Notes under the pieces: generated by a model
Told to the model about the DNA's origin: nothing
Seen by the model: the letters and a program-made list of their open reading frames with translations, nothing else
Database searches by the model: none
Translations under genes and position numbers: made by a program
Shown here: piece by piece, positions 14,568 through 22,419 of the stretch
Position numbering within the stretch: the stretch's first letter is position 1
Layout of the letters: each line of letters begins with the position of its first letter
From: HGM13006 sp963650135
GTDB taxonomy: Bacteria; Bacillota; Clostridia; Oscillospirales; Oscillospiraceae
Direction of reading: 5' to 3'
Length of the DNA: 38,518 nucleotides
Assembly (NCBI GenBank): GCA_963650135.1
Contig: CAVJLG010000077.1
Coordinates: 1-38,518 of the forward strand

Positions 14568-15821
14568 TCAGTCGCACATCTCAATGACAGTTGCCTGGCC
14601 CATACCGCCTGCAATGCACAGGGTAGCCAGACCGTATTTGAGGCCGCGCTTCTTCATCTCATACATCAGGGTCACCAGAATCCGGCAGCCGGAGGAGCCC
14701 ACGGGATGGCCCAGGGCAATGGCGCCGCCGTTGACATTGATGATATCCATCTTGTCCTCCCAATGGAGCTGCTTGATGCAGCCCAGGGACTGTGCGGCAA
14801 ATGCCTCGTTGAGCTCAATGAGCTGAATGTCGTCCATGGTCAGACCGGCATTTTTCAGCGCCTTGGGTACCGCATAAACGGGGCCCAGGCCCATGGTCCG
14901 GGGATCGCAGCCAGCGGTGCCCATGCCGATGATCCGGCAGATGGGCTTCAGGCCCAGCTCCTTGGCCTTCTCCTCGGTCATCAGCAGCATGCAGGATGCG
15001 CCGTCATTCCGTCCGGAAGAAGAGGCTGCGGTTACGGTGCCGGTGAGCTCAGAGCTGTTATAAATTCTGCCCTGGTCGTCGGTGGTAATGTTAAAGCAGG
15101 GCTTGAGCTTGCCCATCTTCTCCATGCTGGTGTCGCGCTTAGGGAATTCGTCGGTGTCGAATACAATGGGGGGCTTTTTTCTGCCCTGGGGAACCACTAC
15201 GGGAACGATTTCGTCCTTGAACTTCCCTGCGTCGATGGCCGCAATGGCCTTCTGCTGAGAAGCAAAGGAGAATGCGTCCTGCTCTTCCCGGGTGATGCCC
15301 AGCGTCTCGGCAATCTTCTCTGCCGTAGCGCCCATGTTATAGCGGCCAAACATCTCCTGGGGCTGAGAACGGAACTGTCCTTCCGTTACGGCATCCACAA
15401 ACTCCGTGTTGCCGGTGCCCACACCCCAGCGGGCATTGCGCACATAGAACACGGCGTTGGACATGGATTCGGTGCCGCCTGCCAGAACCACGTCGGAAAG
15501 TCCGGTCATGATCTGCATGGCGCCGTTCTGCACAGCGGTCATTGCAGAAGCACACTGCCGCATAACCGTATGGGCAGAGGCAGAGGCGGGAATGCCCACC
15601 TTCAGGGCTGCCATCCGGGCAATGTTGGGCTCATCAGAGGTCTGACGGCACTGGCCCATAATGACTTCATCGATTTCTGCGGGATCAATCCCGGTACGGT
15701 CCAGGCAGCCCTTCATGACGGTACAGGCAAGGTCATAGGCACTGACCGGACGCAATGCGCCGCCGAACTTACCCACGGCAGTACGGCAGCCGTCTACAAC
15801 GACTACATTACGAAGTTCCAT
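14568..15821 (-). CDS. Acetyl-CoA acetyltransferase (thiolase)
   Basis: 417 residues from MELRNVVVVDGCRTAVGKFGG, preceded by GAGAGGAAG. The catalytic triad is clear: nucleophile Cys90 in VMRQCASAM, His372 in ALGHPVGSSG and the proton-donor Cys402 in CIAGGMG. It is slightly longer than the usual 392-residue biosynthetic thiolase because of small insertions in the loop domain. Acting after BKACE it would split acetoacetyl-CoA to two acetyl-CoA, or run in reverse. It lies 181 bases after the transhydroxylase beta subunit and may be read through from that operon. Confidence 0.93.
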   Translation of the reverse strand: MELRNVVVVDGCRTAVGKFGGALRPVSAYDLACTVMKGCLDRTGIDPAEIDEVIMGQCRQTSDEPNIARMAALKVGIPASASAHTVMRQCASAMTAVQNGAMQIMTGLSDVVLAGGTESMSNAVFYVRNARWGVGTGNTEFVDAVTEGQFRSQPQEMFGRYNMGATAEKIAETLGITREEQDAFSFASQQKAIAAIDAGKFKDEIVPVVVPQGRKKPPIVFDTDEFPKRDTSMEKMGKLKPCFNITTDDQGRIYNSSELTGTVTAASSSGRNDGASCMLLMTEEKAKELGLKPICRIIGMGTAGCDPRTMGLGPVYAVPKALKNAGLTMDDIQLIELNEAFAAQSLGCIKQLHWEDKMDIINVNGGAIALGHPVGSSGCRILVTLMYEMKKRGLKYGLATLCIAGGMGQATVIEMCD

Positions 15822-15956
15822 TGGAAATACTTCCTCTCTTAAAATAGGTGGTGGTTTGATTGATTGGGCAATCCAACCGGCTCCTTCCGCTGCTTCTCTC
15901 CCGTTTCCGGGGGACGACAAGCAGTGCAAGGAGACGCGCCGGATGTGCAATCTCTC

Positions 15957-15990
15957 CCGGTGCTGCCGCATTGACTTACGGCAGCACCGG
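15957..15990 (-). terminator. Strong 12-bp hairpin between transhydroxylase operon and thiolase
   Basis: CCGGTGCTGCCG (15957-15968) and CGGCAGCACCGG (15979-15990) pair perfectly around a ten-base loop, 12 bases past the stop at 16003. On the minus strand no U-run follows, so it may be a 3' stabiliser or partial terminator that sets the ratio between the two gene groups. The rest of 15822-16002 shows no gene. Confidence 0.5.
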
Positions 15991-16002
15991 ACATATATTG
16001 TG

Positions 16003-16875
16003 TTATTCCGCAGGCTCCAGATAAGTGATGCCTACATAGTGGTCATGGTCGGTGCGCTCGCCCTTGTAGCAAACGGGCTTGAAGCCGGGGAATGTGATAT
16101 CCACGGTCCAGCTCTTGCCCTCAGGCAGATCCTCTACCTCCCAATCGCCGGCCCAGTTCGTCTCCGTCTCATAGGTGGTGCCGCACTCCTCGCAGGTTAC
16201 CTTGACCTTTGCACCGATGCAGACCTCTTCCAGCTCTTCGGGATAGGCCACGGTACCGGCCAGGAACTTGCCGGGGATGTTCAGATGGACCACGCTGGAG
16301 CCCATGTTGCCAAGCTCCTTGAGCTGAGTGACCTTGTTGGCCGCAATGAGCTTGCTGATCTCGCTGTCAGGATCGGCCAGGTCGCCGAATACCAGCGCCT
16401 GGTTGGGGCAGGCCTCTACGCAGCGGGGCTCAAAGCCGGGATAATCCGGATCGTCCAGCAGTTCGGCGCACATGGTGCACTTCTGGGGAATCTGCTCTTC
16501 CTCATTCCAGAAAATTGCGCCTACAGGACATGCGTCCACAATCTGCTTCTGGCCCTTGGATTTTTCAGGGTCAACGATGACGATGCCGTCGGGACGCTTA
16601 TAGACCGCGCCGTCCTTGGCCGCAGCCATGCAGGCGGGGTTATCGCAGTGGGAGCAGGGGGTGGGAACGGTAGCGGTCTTGATGTGACGCTCGTTGTCGC
16701 CGCGCTCCCACTCCTTGATATTCATCCAGTACTGGCCCATCTCCGGCTGAGACTTGCTCAGGTCGGTGTCCCAGCCGCAGTGCTCGTCTTTGCATGCCAT
16801 GAAGCAGGCATAGCAGGCCATGCACCGGGCAGAGTTAATGGCAATGCCGGGCTTTTTCATGGGGTGTTTCAGCAT
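16003..16875 (-). CDS. Transhydroxylase-like molybdoenzyme, iron-sulfur (beta) subunit
   Basis: 290 residues. Twelve cysteines form three [4Fe-4S] sites: C18-x2-C21-x2-C24-x3-C28, C74-x2-C77-x4-C82, C116, C133-x2-C136 and C152-x3-C156. DmsB/NrfC-type subunits normally carry four clusters; here the fourth Cys of the middle motif is Ala86, giving three as in the beta subunit of Pelobacter pyrogallol-phloroglucinol transhydroxylase. Residues 200-268 form a separate beta domain (PGKFLAGTVAYPEELEE to VDITFPGFKPV), matching the C-terminal beta-barrel of that subunit. A CEEC pair (228-231) lies within it. No signal peptide. Two bases separate it from the alpha gene. Confidence 0.92.
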   Translation of the reverse strand: MLKHPMKKPGIAINSARCMACYACFMACKDEHCGWDTDLSKSQPEMGQYWMNIKEWERGDNERHIKTATVPTPCSHCDNPACMAAAKDGAVYKRPDGIVIVDPEKSKGQKQIVDACPVGAIFWNEEEQIPQKCTMCAELLDDPDYPGFEPRCVEACPNQALVFGDLADPDSEISKLIAANKVTQLKELGNMGSSVVHLNIPGKFLAGTVAYPEELEEVCIGAKVKVTCEECGTTYETETNWAGDWEVEDLPEGKSWTVDITFPGFKPVCYKGERTDHDHYVGITYLEPAE

Positions 16876-16877
16876 AA

Positions 16878-19628
16878 TCAGTTTGCCTCCTTCTTCTCGA
16901 GCTGCTCACGCAGCCACTGCTCCCGTTCACCGAAGAGCAGGTCGGCTTCCATGGAAGTGCGGACAGGGCGCTCCGTCTCCAGCTGCTGCTTGTCCACCTC
17001 GTCCAGGATATGCTCAAATCCCTGACCATAGTTGGGGTCCGGCTCGCACTTTTCGATGTCGATGTTGCAGCTATAGGGCGCCATTGCAGGCACATAGTCG
17101 CCAATGAGCCGTCCGGGAGTCAGCACATTGATACTGCCGCCCTTATCCCAGCTCTTGTATACGCCGTACTCAATGGGGTTATAAATACCGGAAGAGGTAT
17201 AGGCGTGGATGGTTTCCGGATACAGACGATAGGTCACCCGGGCCACCATCAGGCAGCTGCCGCGGTCATTGAACATCCGAACCACATCGCCGTCCTTGAT
17301 GCCCTTCTGCTCCGCCACCTTGTGGTTGATATGGCACACCAGATAGGGGTTGCCGTTGATAACCACGCGGTTCTTGGGTATCTCCCACAGCCACTTGGCG
17401 TGCTGCTGATAATGGGTATGATAGTCAAACCGAGGATGGGGAGAAATCAGGCCATAGGGATACTTATCCGCAGACAGGCTCTTAAAGCCCTCCCAGGAAT
17501 CCTGATACTGGGGAATGGGACGGCGTGCTTCGTCGTCGGGTGCCCAGTAGGTCAGGGACTCGGATACAAACTCGAACTTGCCGGAGAATGTGCCCAGCTT
17601 GCCCTCCTCTTGGAAGACCTTATGGTTCATGGTGTCGCAGGGACGGTTCTCTGCAAACCACTGGAAGCCGGGATAGCGATCCCAGTTCTCGTACAGGCCG
17701 GTCTTGGGGTCCTTATTCTCCTCATGGTAGGACACGGGCGGGATGTAGTAGCCCTTCTTCTTAAAGTCCTCCCAAGAGATATGCTTGGGCAGATCGGAGA
17801 ACTGCCAGAAGCGTTTTGCCCACTGCTCTTCGGTGCGGCCCTCGGTAAAGCGCTCGCCCCAGCCAAGCCGTGCAGCCACCTGAGAGAAAATCCAGAAGTC
17901 GGAACGGGAATCCCACATGGGCTCAATGGCCTTATCCTGGTAGACGATGACCTGCCAGGAGTTACCGGTCTGAGAATGGGAGCAGTAACCGCCGTTGCCG
18001 GAGTTACCGACCTCGCCGATATCCACACGCTCCAGGTTGGTGCAGGCCGGGAGAATCACGTCGGCATGCCGGGTCTCAGGGGTCATATAAATATCCTGGT
18101 TGATGACGAACTCCAGCTCGGGGCTCTTATACATCTTGGCCCACTTGTTGGTGTCCAGCATGGTGCCGAAGAAGGAACCGCCGTAACGCCAGAAGCAGTG
18201 AACCTTATTATAGCCGGGTGCCGGATAGACATGGCGGGTAAACTCCTGATCCACGCCGCCGCCACAGAAGCCTTCGCCATACCACTCATAGTGTCCGTCC
18301 AGAATCGCGTCGGGCACATTGGGGCGATAGAGCACCTGCTCTACAGAGTTCACGGGAACATCATCGCAGATGGGTGCGCCTGCAATGGAGGAAAGGGGAT
18401 CGGAATAGCCGCCGAACCAGAAGTTATAGTTCATGGGGCCGCCGCAGGCAGGGCTCCAGAAGGCACGGCCGGGCTTGCCCATGCCCTGCATTGCAAACAG
18501 CAGGGTCATCAGACGGGCGTACTCGGTGCCGTTGGAATGACGGCAGGCGCCGCCAAAGCCGCCGCGCATGCCGGAACCGCCGGTGGTGACGGAGTTTGCC
18601 CAACGGCGGGCAATGGCCTTGATATCCATGGCAGGAACCAGGCTCAGCTCCGACGCCCAACGGGGGGTCTTCGGTGTGCCGTCAGGGCCCAGGCCAAGAA
18701 TATGGTTCTTGAACTCCTCAAACCGGTGGCCGTGCTGGGCCACATATTCCTTATCATAAGTACCCTCGGTAATCCACACATAGGCAATGGCCTCCAGCAG
18801 TGCAGCATCGGTGCCCATCCGGGGACCGATCCACTTGTCGGCGTGCTTGACCGAAGTATAGTTGTTAAAGGGATCGATGTAGATGAACTGAATGCCCATC
18901 TCCTTCATCCACCAGCGCCACAGTGCAGACTCCTGTGCGGAGTAACCGCCGCGGCTGGTATCGGGGTCGGTGGACCAACAGACGATGGTTTCGGTATTCT
19001 GCATGGCCATCTCCAGCATATCATAGGGCTCGGGGCCGCCCAGACGCCAGTAGTAACCGTAGGAATGAGGAGTGCCCCAGTGGAAGCCCTCCCAGGAGTC
19101 CGGGTTATCGGCAATGCGGGTATAGCCCATCATGGAGAAGAAGCGCTTAAACAGCGAAATCTTATAGCCAACCAGGCCCCAGGAATGGTGGGAAGAGGTA
19201 CATGCCGTGATGGTTTCCTTGCCATAGGTCTTCTGGAGGCGCTTAATCTCCCGGGCCACCAGGCTCAGAGCCTCGTCCCAGGAAGCGCGGCGATAACCGG
19301 ACTTACCGCGGTTTTCGGTGTTGCGGTTCTTGCCGTCGGGGGTCTCCACAAAGTCCTCGCGGATCATGGGGTATTTCAGACGGTCATAAGCATAGGTTTT
19401 ATCCCGCTCGCAGTAGCCAAGCAGGCTCATGGTGGTCTTTCTCTGGGGGGTATATTCCTTGCCTCGGGCCTTAATAACCCAGCCTGCGGGATCGTCGTCG
19501 GTCAGAACGATGGGGCGAACACGACGAATCACGCCGTCGATGGTGTGAAGGGTCATAGGGCCGCCCACGCATACGCTGTGGGTAATACGCTCCTTTTTAG
19601 AGTCGGAACGCATGGGTATTTTTTCCAT
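16878..19628 (-). CDS. Transhydroxylase-like bis-MGD molybdoenzyme, catalytic (alpha) subunit
   Basis: 916 residues, start after GGAGGACTGCAAGTT. A DMSO-reductase-family protein closest, as I recall it, to Pelobacter acidigallici pyrogallol-phloroglucinol transhydroxylase AthL (875 residues). Active-site blocks align: SSHHSWG (His147 = His144), NPDSWEG (Asp177 and Ser178 = Asp174 and the Mo-ligand Ser175), and the C-terminal LISPHPRFDYHTH and GGSINVLTPGR. There is no N-terminal Cys cluster, as expected for this clade, whose clusters are in beta. No Tat signal, so it is cytoplasmic, unlike the exported catechol dehydroxylases of Eggerthella. Related resorcinol hydroxylase and catechol dehydroxylases are the alternatives. 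Likely substrate: a polyhydroxylated benzene. Confidence 0.9.
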   Translation of the reverse strand: MEKIPMRSDSKKERITHSVCVGGPMTLHTIDGVIRRVRPIVLTDDDPAGWVIKARGKEYTPQRKTTMSLLGYCERDKTYAYDRLKYPMIREDFVETPDGKNRNTENRGKSGYRRASWDEALSLVAREIKRLQKTYGKETITACTSSHHSWGLVGYKISLFKRFFSMMGYTRIADNPDSWEGFHWGTPHSYGYYWRLGGPEPYDMLEMAMQNTETIVCWSTDPDTSRGGYSAQESALWRWWMKEMGIQFIYIDPFNNYTSVKHADKWIGPRMGTDAALLEAIAYVWITEGTYDKEYVAQHGHRFEEFKNHILGLGPDGTPKTPRWASELSLVPAMDIKAIARRWANSVTTGGSGMRGGFGGACRHSNGTEYARLMTLLFAMQGMGKPGRAFWSPACGGPMNYNFWFGGYSDPLSSIAGAPICDDVPVNSVEQVLYRPNVPDAILDGHYEWYGEGFCGGGVDQEFTRHVYPAPGYNKVHCFWRYGGSFFGTMLDTNKWAKMYKSPELEFVINQDIYMTPETRHADVILPACTNLERVDIGEVGNSGNGGYCSHSQTGNSWQVIVYQDKAIEPMWDSRSDFWIFSQVAARLGWGERFTEGRTEEQWAKRFWQFSDLPKHISWEDFKKKGYYIPPVSYHEENKDPKTGLYENWDRYPGFQWFAENRPCDTMNHKVFQEEGKLGTFSGKFEFVSESLTYWAPDDEARRPIPQYQDSWEGFKSLSADKYPYGLISPHPRFDYHTHYQQHAKWLWEIPKNRVVINGNPYLVCHINHKVAEQKGIKDGDVVRMFNDRGSCLMVARVTYRLYPETIHAYTSSGIYNPIEYGVYKSWDKGGSINVLTPGRLIGDYVPAMAPYSCNIDIEKCEPDPNYGQGFEHILDEVDKQQLETERPVRTSMEADLLFGEREQWLREQLEKKEAN

Positions 19629-19643
19629 AACTTGCAGTCCTCC

Positions 19644-20165
19644 TTACTTCACTTCAATCATCTGACGGGCATAGTCGCTCTTGGGGTCAATTTCCACCAT
19701 AGTGCCTACATACTTGCCGTCCTTGCGCTCAAAGCAGCGCATATCAAAATCCTCAATGACAGGAATCCAGAACACACGTCCGTCCGGTCCCTGATAATGC
19801 TTGCCTGCATGGAACTGATGCAGCAGCATTTCCACCGGTCCGCCGGGTGCGTCTGCCCGCTTCTGCGCGGTGGCATAGTGGAGGTTCAGGAAGGTGGGAT
19901 CGATGACGCCATACTTCTCCATCCGCATGGGGCCGATGTCCTTCCAGTCCTCGGTCATGGAGCGCATCGTCTCCACAATCACATCATATACATCGGTGCC
20001 GGGCATACCGCAGCCCTCAAAGCCCTCATACCAGACCCGATAGGCATTCATATGCTCGCTGGGATGATCCTTGAGGATCTCCTTCACCTTGGCTACCAGC
20101 TCGTCCTTCTCCATGGTAACGATACCCTGGGGCAGTCGGAGCACATATTTTTTTACAAGATCCAT
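19644..20165 (-). CDS. Unrecognised 173-residue protein of the transhydroxylase operon
   Basis: It starts MDLVKKYVLRLPQG after GAGGAGGCAGTACC and ends 15 bases before the alpha subunit, so it is surely co-expressed. Residues 20-60 are helical (ELVAKVKEILKDHPSEHMNAYRVW). The middle has GFEGCGMPGTDVYDVIVETM and a charged stretch. The last third is beta-rich with HQFHAGKHYQGPDGRVFW and EDFDMRCFER. Several His, Asp and Cys residues could bind metal. No signal peptide or membrane segment. It might be a third subunit, chaperone or substrate-processing enzyme; I recognise no family. Confidence 0.75.
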   Translation of the reverse strand: MDLVKKYVLRLPQGIVTMEKDELVAKVKEILKDHPSEHMNAYRVWYEGFEGCGMPGTDVYDVIVETMRSMTEDWKDIGPMRMEKYGVIDPTFLNLHYATAQKRADAPGGPVEMLLHQFHAGKHYQGPDGRVFWIPVIEDFDMRCFERKDGKYVGTMVEIDPKSDYARQMIEVK

Positions 20166-20179
20166 GGTACTGCCTCCTC

Positions 20180-20479
20180 TTATCGGATCATGTTATGGGC
20201 GATCAGCTGATCCATCGCTGCCTGGTCGCCGGGCTTTGCATCTTCGTTTTCGCCATAGCTCCAGTCTACCGGCAGCTCCACGGACTTTGTAATCTGAATC
20301 TGCCCCAGCACAACGCCGGTGCCGTGATACATCTCGCGGAACTCTGCGGCAGCCTTTACCCGGGCGTCATCGTCATTTTCCGCCAGAACAAAGCACTTGG
20401 CGGTGGTGCAGAACACATACTTGGGCTCCGTGGGCTTTTCCAGCTGCTTCTTCTGAGCCTCACAATAATACTTCTTCAT
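20180..20479 (-). CDS. Unrecognised 99-residue protein of the transhydroxylase operon
   Basis: It starts MKKYYCEAQKKQLEKP after GGAGGGGCGGC, 14 bases from the next gene. Two short beta stretches (KYVFCTTAKCFVLAEN and GVVLGQIQITKSVELP) flank a helix (DDDARVKAAAEFREMY), giving a beta-alpha-beta outline. Three Cys are in the first third. The C-terminus is acidic then helical. It has no recognisable domain. Retention inside a tight operon with a molybdoenzyme suggests an accessory role. Confidence 0.7.
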   Translation of the reverse strand: MKKYYCEAQKKQLEKPTEPKYVFCTTAKCFVLAENDDDARVKAAAEFREMYHGTGVVLGQIQITKSVELPVDWSYGENEDAKPGDQAAMDQLIAHNMIR

Positions 20480-20490
20480 GCCGCCCCTCC

Positions 20491-20955
20491 TTAATACATC
20501 CGCACATCGGGGATGGTACGGCCGTTGATCCAGGGATCGTACTTATCCAGGAACGCCTTATCGTCGCCGGTGAGTGCTTCCAGGCCCAGCTCAGAGGGGT
20601 GTACCCAGCGGAACGCGGTATAGGTCCCGGCAGTGGGCTCCGTCTGATAGGTGTCGATGGCCTCGTAATACCAATGCTCGTCGCACTTGGTATGGGTGTT
20701 GTGGGTGATATTGCCGCAGGGGATATGCTCTACGGTGCCGTCCTTCCGGTACTTTCTGCCCTGGACGATGAGCTTTCCGGCCTTCACCTGAATGCCCAGC
20801 GTCTCCCAAGCCGTGCGAACCACTGCGGTTTCCGGGGTTTCATTCACCCGAATATAGCCCTTGGGCAGCTCCCACGCGCCCCCGGGCAGCTGACATACCA
20901 GCACATCTCCGGTGGGACCGGCATGATGCTGAATCAGCAGTGTAATTTCTGTCAT
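20491..20955 (-). CDS. Nudix-fold protein with a degenerate Nudix box
   Basis: 154 residues from MTEITLLIQHHAGPTGD, preceded by GGAGGAAGGTG. PGGAWELPKGYI is a typical Nudix lead-in. The box then reads G33-x5-E39-x7-R47-T-A-W-E51-T-L-G54-I instead of G-x5-E-x7-RE-U-x-EE-x-G-U. Two of the metal-binding glutamates (positions 48 and 52) are Thr, so normal pyrophosphatase activity is doubtful. The second half has NITHNTHTKCDEHWYYEAIDTY and FRWVHPSELGLEAL, the latter a standard Nudix C-terminal feature. In this operon it may be a ligand sensor or structural subunit rather than a housekeeping hydrolase. Confidence 0.8.
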   Translation of the reverse strand: MTEITLLIQHHAGPTGDVLVCQLPGGAWELPKGYIRVNETPETAVVRTAWETLGIQVKAGKLIVQGRKYRKDGTVEHIPCGNITHNTHTKCDEHWYYEAIDTYQTEPTAGTYTAFRWVHPSELGLEALTGDDKAFLDKYDPWINGRTIPDVRMY

Positions 20956-20980
20956 TTTACGCACCTTCCTCCATGATCGC

Positions 20981-21178
20981 TCAGAGTGTGTACTGATGCT
21001 CTGCCAGCTGATAGCCCTCGGCCTCCAGCTGCGCACCAACCCGCTCCCGGAACTGGCGTACAGTCTCCTGCCATACGTCCCGGTCAATGCGGCGTACTTC
21101 TACGCCATCTTCCATGACGCTTGCCCACTCGGTAAAGCCGCGGCGGGTGCTTCTACAGACAAATTTGTAGGTTTTCAA
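20981..21178 (-). CDS. Small 65-residue protein of the transhydroxylase operon (TTG start)
   Basis: The start codon is TTG, preceded by GGAGG at a seven-base spacing and placed three bases after the stop of the first gene of the operon. The sequence MKTYKFVCRSTRRGFTEW, followed by a charged helix (RDVWQETVRQFRERVGAQLEAEG), resembles a small beta-hairpin plus helix. No known domain. The near-overlap with its neighbour argues it is translated. Confidence 0.6.
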   Translation of the reverse strand: MKTYKFVCRSTRRGFTEWASVMEDGVEVRRIDRDVWQETVRQFRERVGAQLEAEGYQLAEHQYTL

Positions 21179-21181
21179 GAT

Positions 21182-21646
21182 TTAGCCTCCCTCTGTATGA
21201 TCTTCTCCGGTTGCGTCCTGCCAGCTCATAAAATCCTGATCCTCAGCAGGCAGTTGCCCGGTTGCGTCCAGATAAGCAATGATTCCCCGTTCTGCCGCCA
21301 CCATGGCGCCCATGGGGTTCATGTGGTCCTTGGGTGTGATGACAAAGAGTCCGTCGGCCAGGGACGCCAGATTTTTAAACATGGCGCGATTGCGCTCGTT
21401 CACCGGGAACGCCTTCTGCCGCCCGTCTTCCGCATCCATCTTGTGGATGAAGCACTGGAAGTTGTGCCGAATCACCAGCACATACATAATCTCCAGTCCC
21501 GACTGCACCGCAACAATCTTGCCGCCCTCCAGCGCCTCCAGCAGCTTTCCGCCGTCTTTTTCCAGAGGCCGAAGCTCTACATCGTTGTCGTGGTTTTCCC
21601 GCCGATCTCGCTCCCGGCTGTGCCGTACTTTTTTTTCGTCGCTCAT
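21182..21646 (-). CDS. Unrecognised 154-residue protein, first gene of the transhydroxylase operon
   Basis: It starts MSDEKKVRHSRERDRR after GAGGTG. The first 30 residues are highly charged and probably disordered. Residues 32-140 look like a compact alpha/beta domain: GGKLLEALEGGKIVAVQSGLEIMYVLVIRHNFQCFIH, LASLADGLFVITPKDHMNPMGAMVAAERGIIAYL. The tail is acidic. No HTH or membrane segment. A weak promoter is seen upstream. It may be a regulator or assembly factor for the molybdoenzyme; no family recognised. Confidence 0.7.
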   Translation of the reverse strand: MSDEKKVRHSRERDRRENHDNDVELRPLEKDGGKLLEALEGGKIVAVQSGLEIMYVLVIRHNFQCFIHKMDAEDGRQKAFPVNERNRAMFKNLASLADGLFVITPKDHMNPMGAMVAAERGIIAYLDATGQLPAEDQDFMSWQDATGEDHTEGG

Positions 21647-21773
21647 AAAGCTTTGTTACACCTCGCCTCCGCGTGGGCCGAAGCCTTCAAGGAATGGTGG
21701 AAGCTTCGCCGTTTTGGAACCTGATGGACCGCTGCAAAATGCCGAAAATTGCTTCGGTTTCGCATCTCCGGAT

Positions 21774-21804
21774 ATTCTAAACCATGGAACAGTACCAGAG
21801 TCAA
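21774..21804 (-). promoter_or_regulatory. Possible promoter of the transhydroxylase operon
   Basis: On the minus strand TTGACT (21804-21799), a long 19-base spacer and TAGAAT (21779-21774), about 128 bases upstream of the first start. A CGAAGC/GCTTCG stem (about 21690-21720) lies in the leader. The remainder of 21647-22017 holds no gene that I can support. Confidence 0.35.
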
Positions 21805-22017
21805 GGGGCAATTCCCGTTATTCTGCACAAAATCCATGGAATCTTTTCCATCCTTTCAGTTCATATTCATTGTATCACGTTTTTGCCGCTCTTGTAAACG
21901 GGAGGGATAAACCTTCCACCCCGGAACAAAAAAAATTCTTCACTGTTTATACCCTGTTCACAAACGCCTGATAATATGGTATTGTAAATTTCAAGAATCG
22001 AAAGGCAGGTGCGGAAT

Positions 22018-22419
22018 ATGAGAAGGAGAAAACCATTCCTGGCGGGACGAAACGGCCCCGACGCCCTTTCCATGACCGCCAGCCTTTCCGCCTGCGTATT
22101 GCTGATTATTGCCATGTTCACCGGCGGTACCGTCAGCTCTGTGCTGTGGCTTTTGGCGCTGATTTGTTTGATTATCTGCTATTTCCGGATTTTCAGCCGA
22201 AACATCGTCCGTCGCCGGGCCGAAAACCAGCGTTTTCTCACCCTGATCGCCCCTCTGATGCAGCTGCAGGCCCGCCACAGGGAGAAAAAGCGTCAGAAGA
22301 ATCTTTACTGCTTCTTCAAGTGCCCCCAGTGCAATACCGTGCTGCGGGTACCTAAGGGCAAGGGCCACATTCGGATCACCTGTAAATGCTGCGGCAACGT
22401 GTTTGAAAGGAACAGCTGA
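22018..22419 (+). CDS. Small membrane protein with C-terminal zinc ribbon
   Basis: 133 residues starting MRRRKPFLAGRNGPDAL; a GTG three codons earlier is possible. Two hydrophobic helices span about 23-60 (ASLSACVLLIIAMF, SVLWLLALICLIICYF). After a basic helix, the C-terminal domain CPQC...CKCC is a zinc ribbon of the kind seen in small zinc-ribbon membrane proteins of Clostridia. Its stop overlaps the next start (TGATG), so it is co-translated with the DUF5685 gene. Confidence 0.75.
   Translation: MRRRKPFLAGRNGPDALSMTASLSACVLLIIAMFTGGTVSSVLWLLALICLIICYFRIFSRNIVRRRAENQRFLTLIAPLMQLQARHREKKRQKNLYCFFKCPQCNTVLRVPKGKGHIRITCKCCGNVFERNS

Noticed and set aside
14706..15842. 378-codon plus-strand frame over the thiolase
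   Set aside because: Antisense shadow; no domain and no start signals.
16878..19628. Assignment as an Eggerthella-type catechol dehydroxylase
   Set aside because: Similar family, but no Tat signal and no N-terminal Fe-S cysteines, while the His/Asp-Ser triad, the three-cluster beta subunit and its C-terminal beta domain match transhydroxylase better. Not fully excluded.
17010..20210. A 1066-codon open frame on the plus strand, antisense to the transhydroxylase alpha gene
   Set aside because: It has no recognisable domain, mirrors the codon pattern of the real minus-strand genes, and crosses two real gene boundaries. GC-rich third positions make long antisense frames common.
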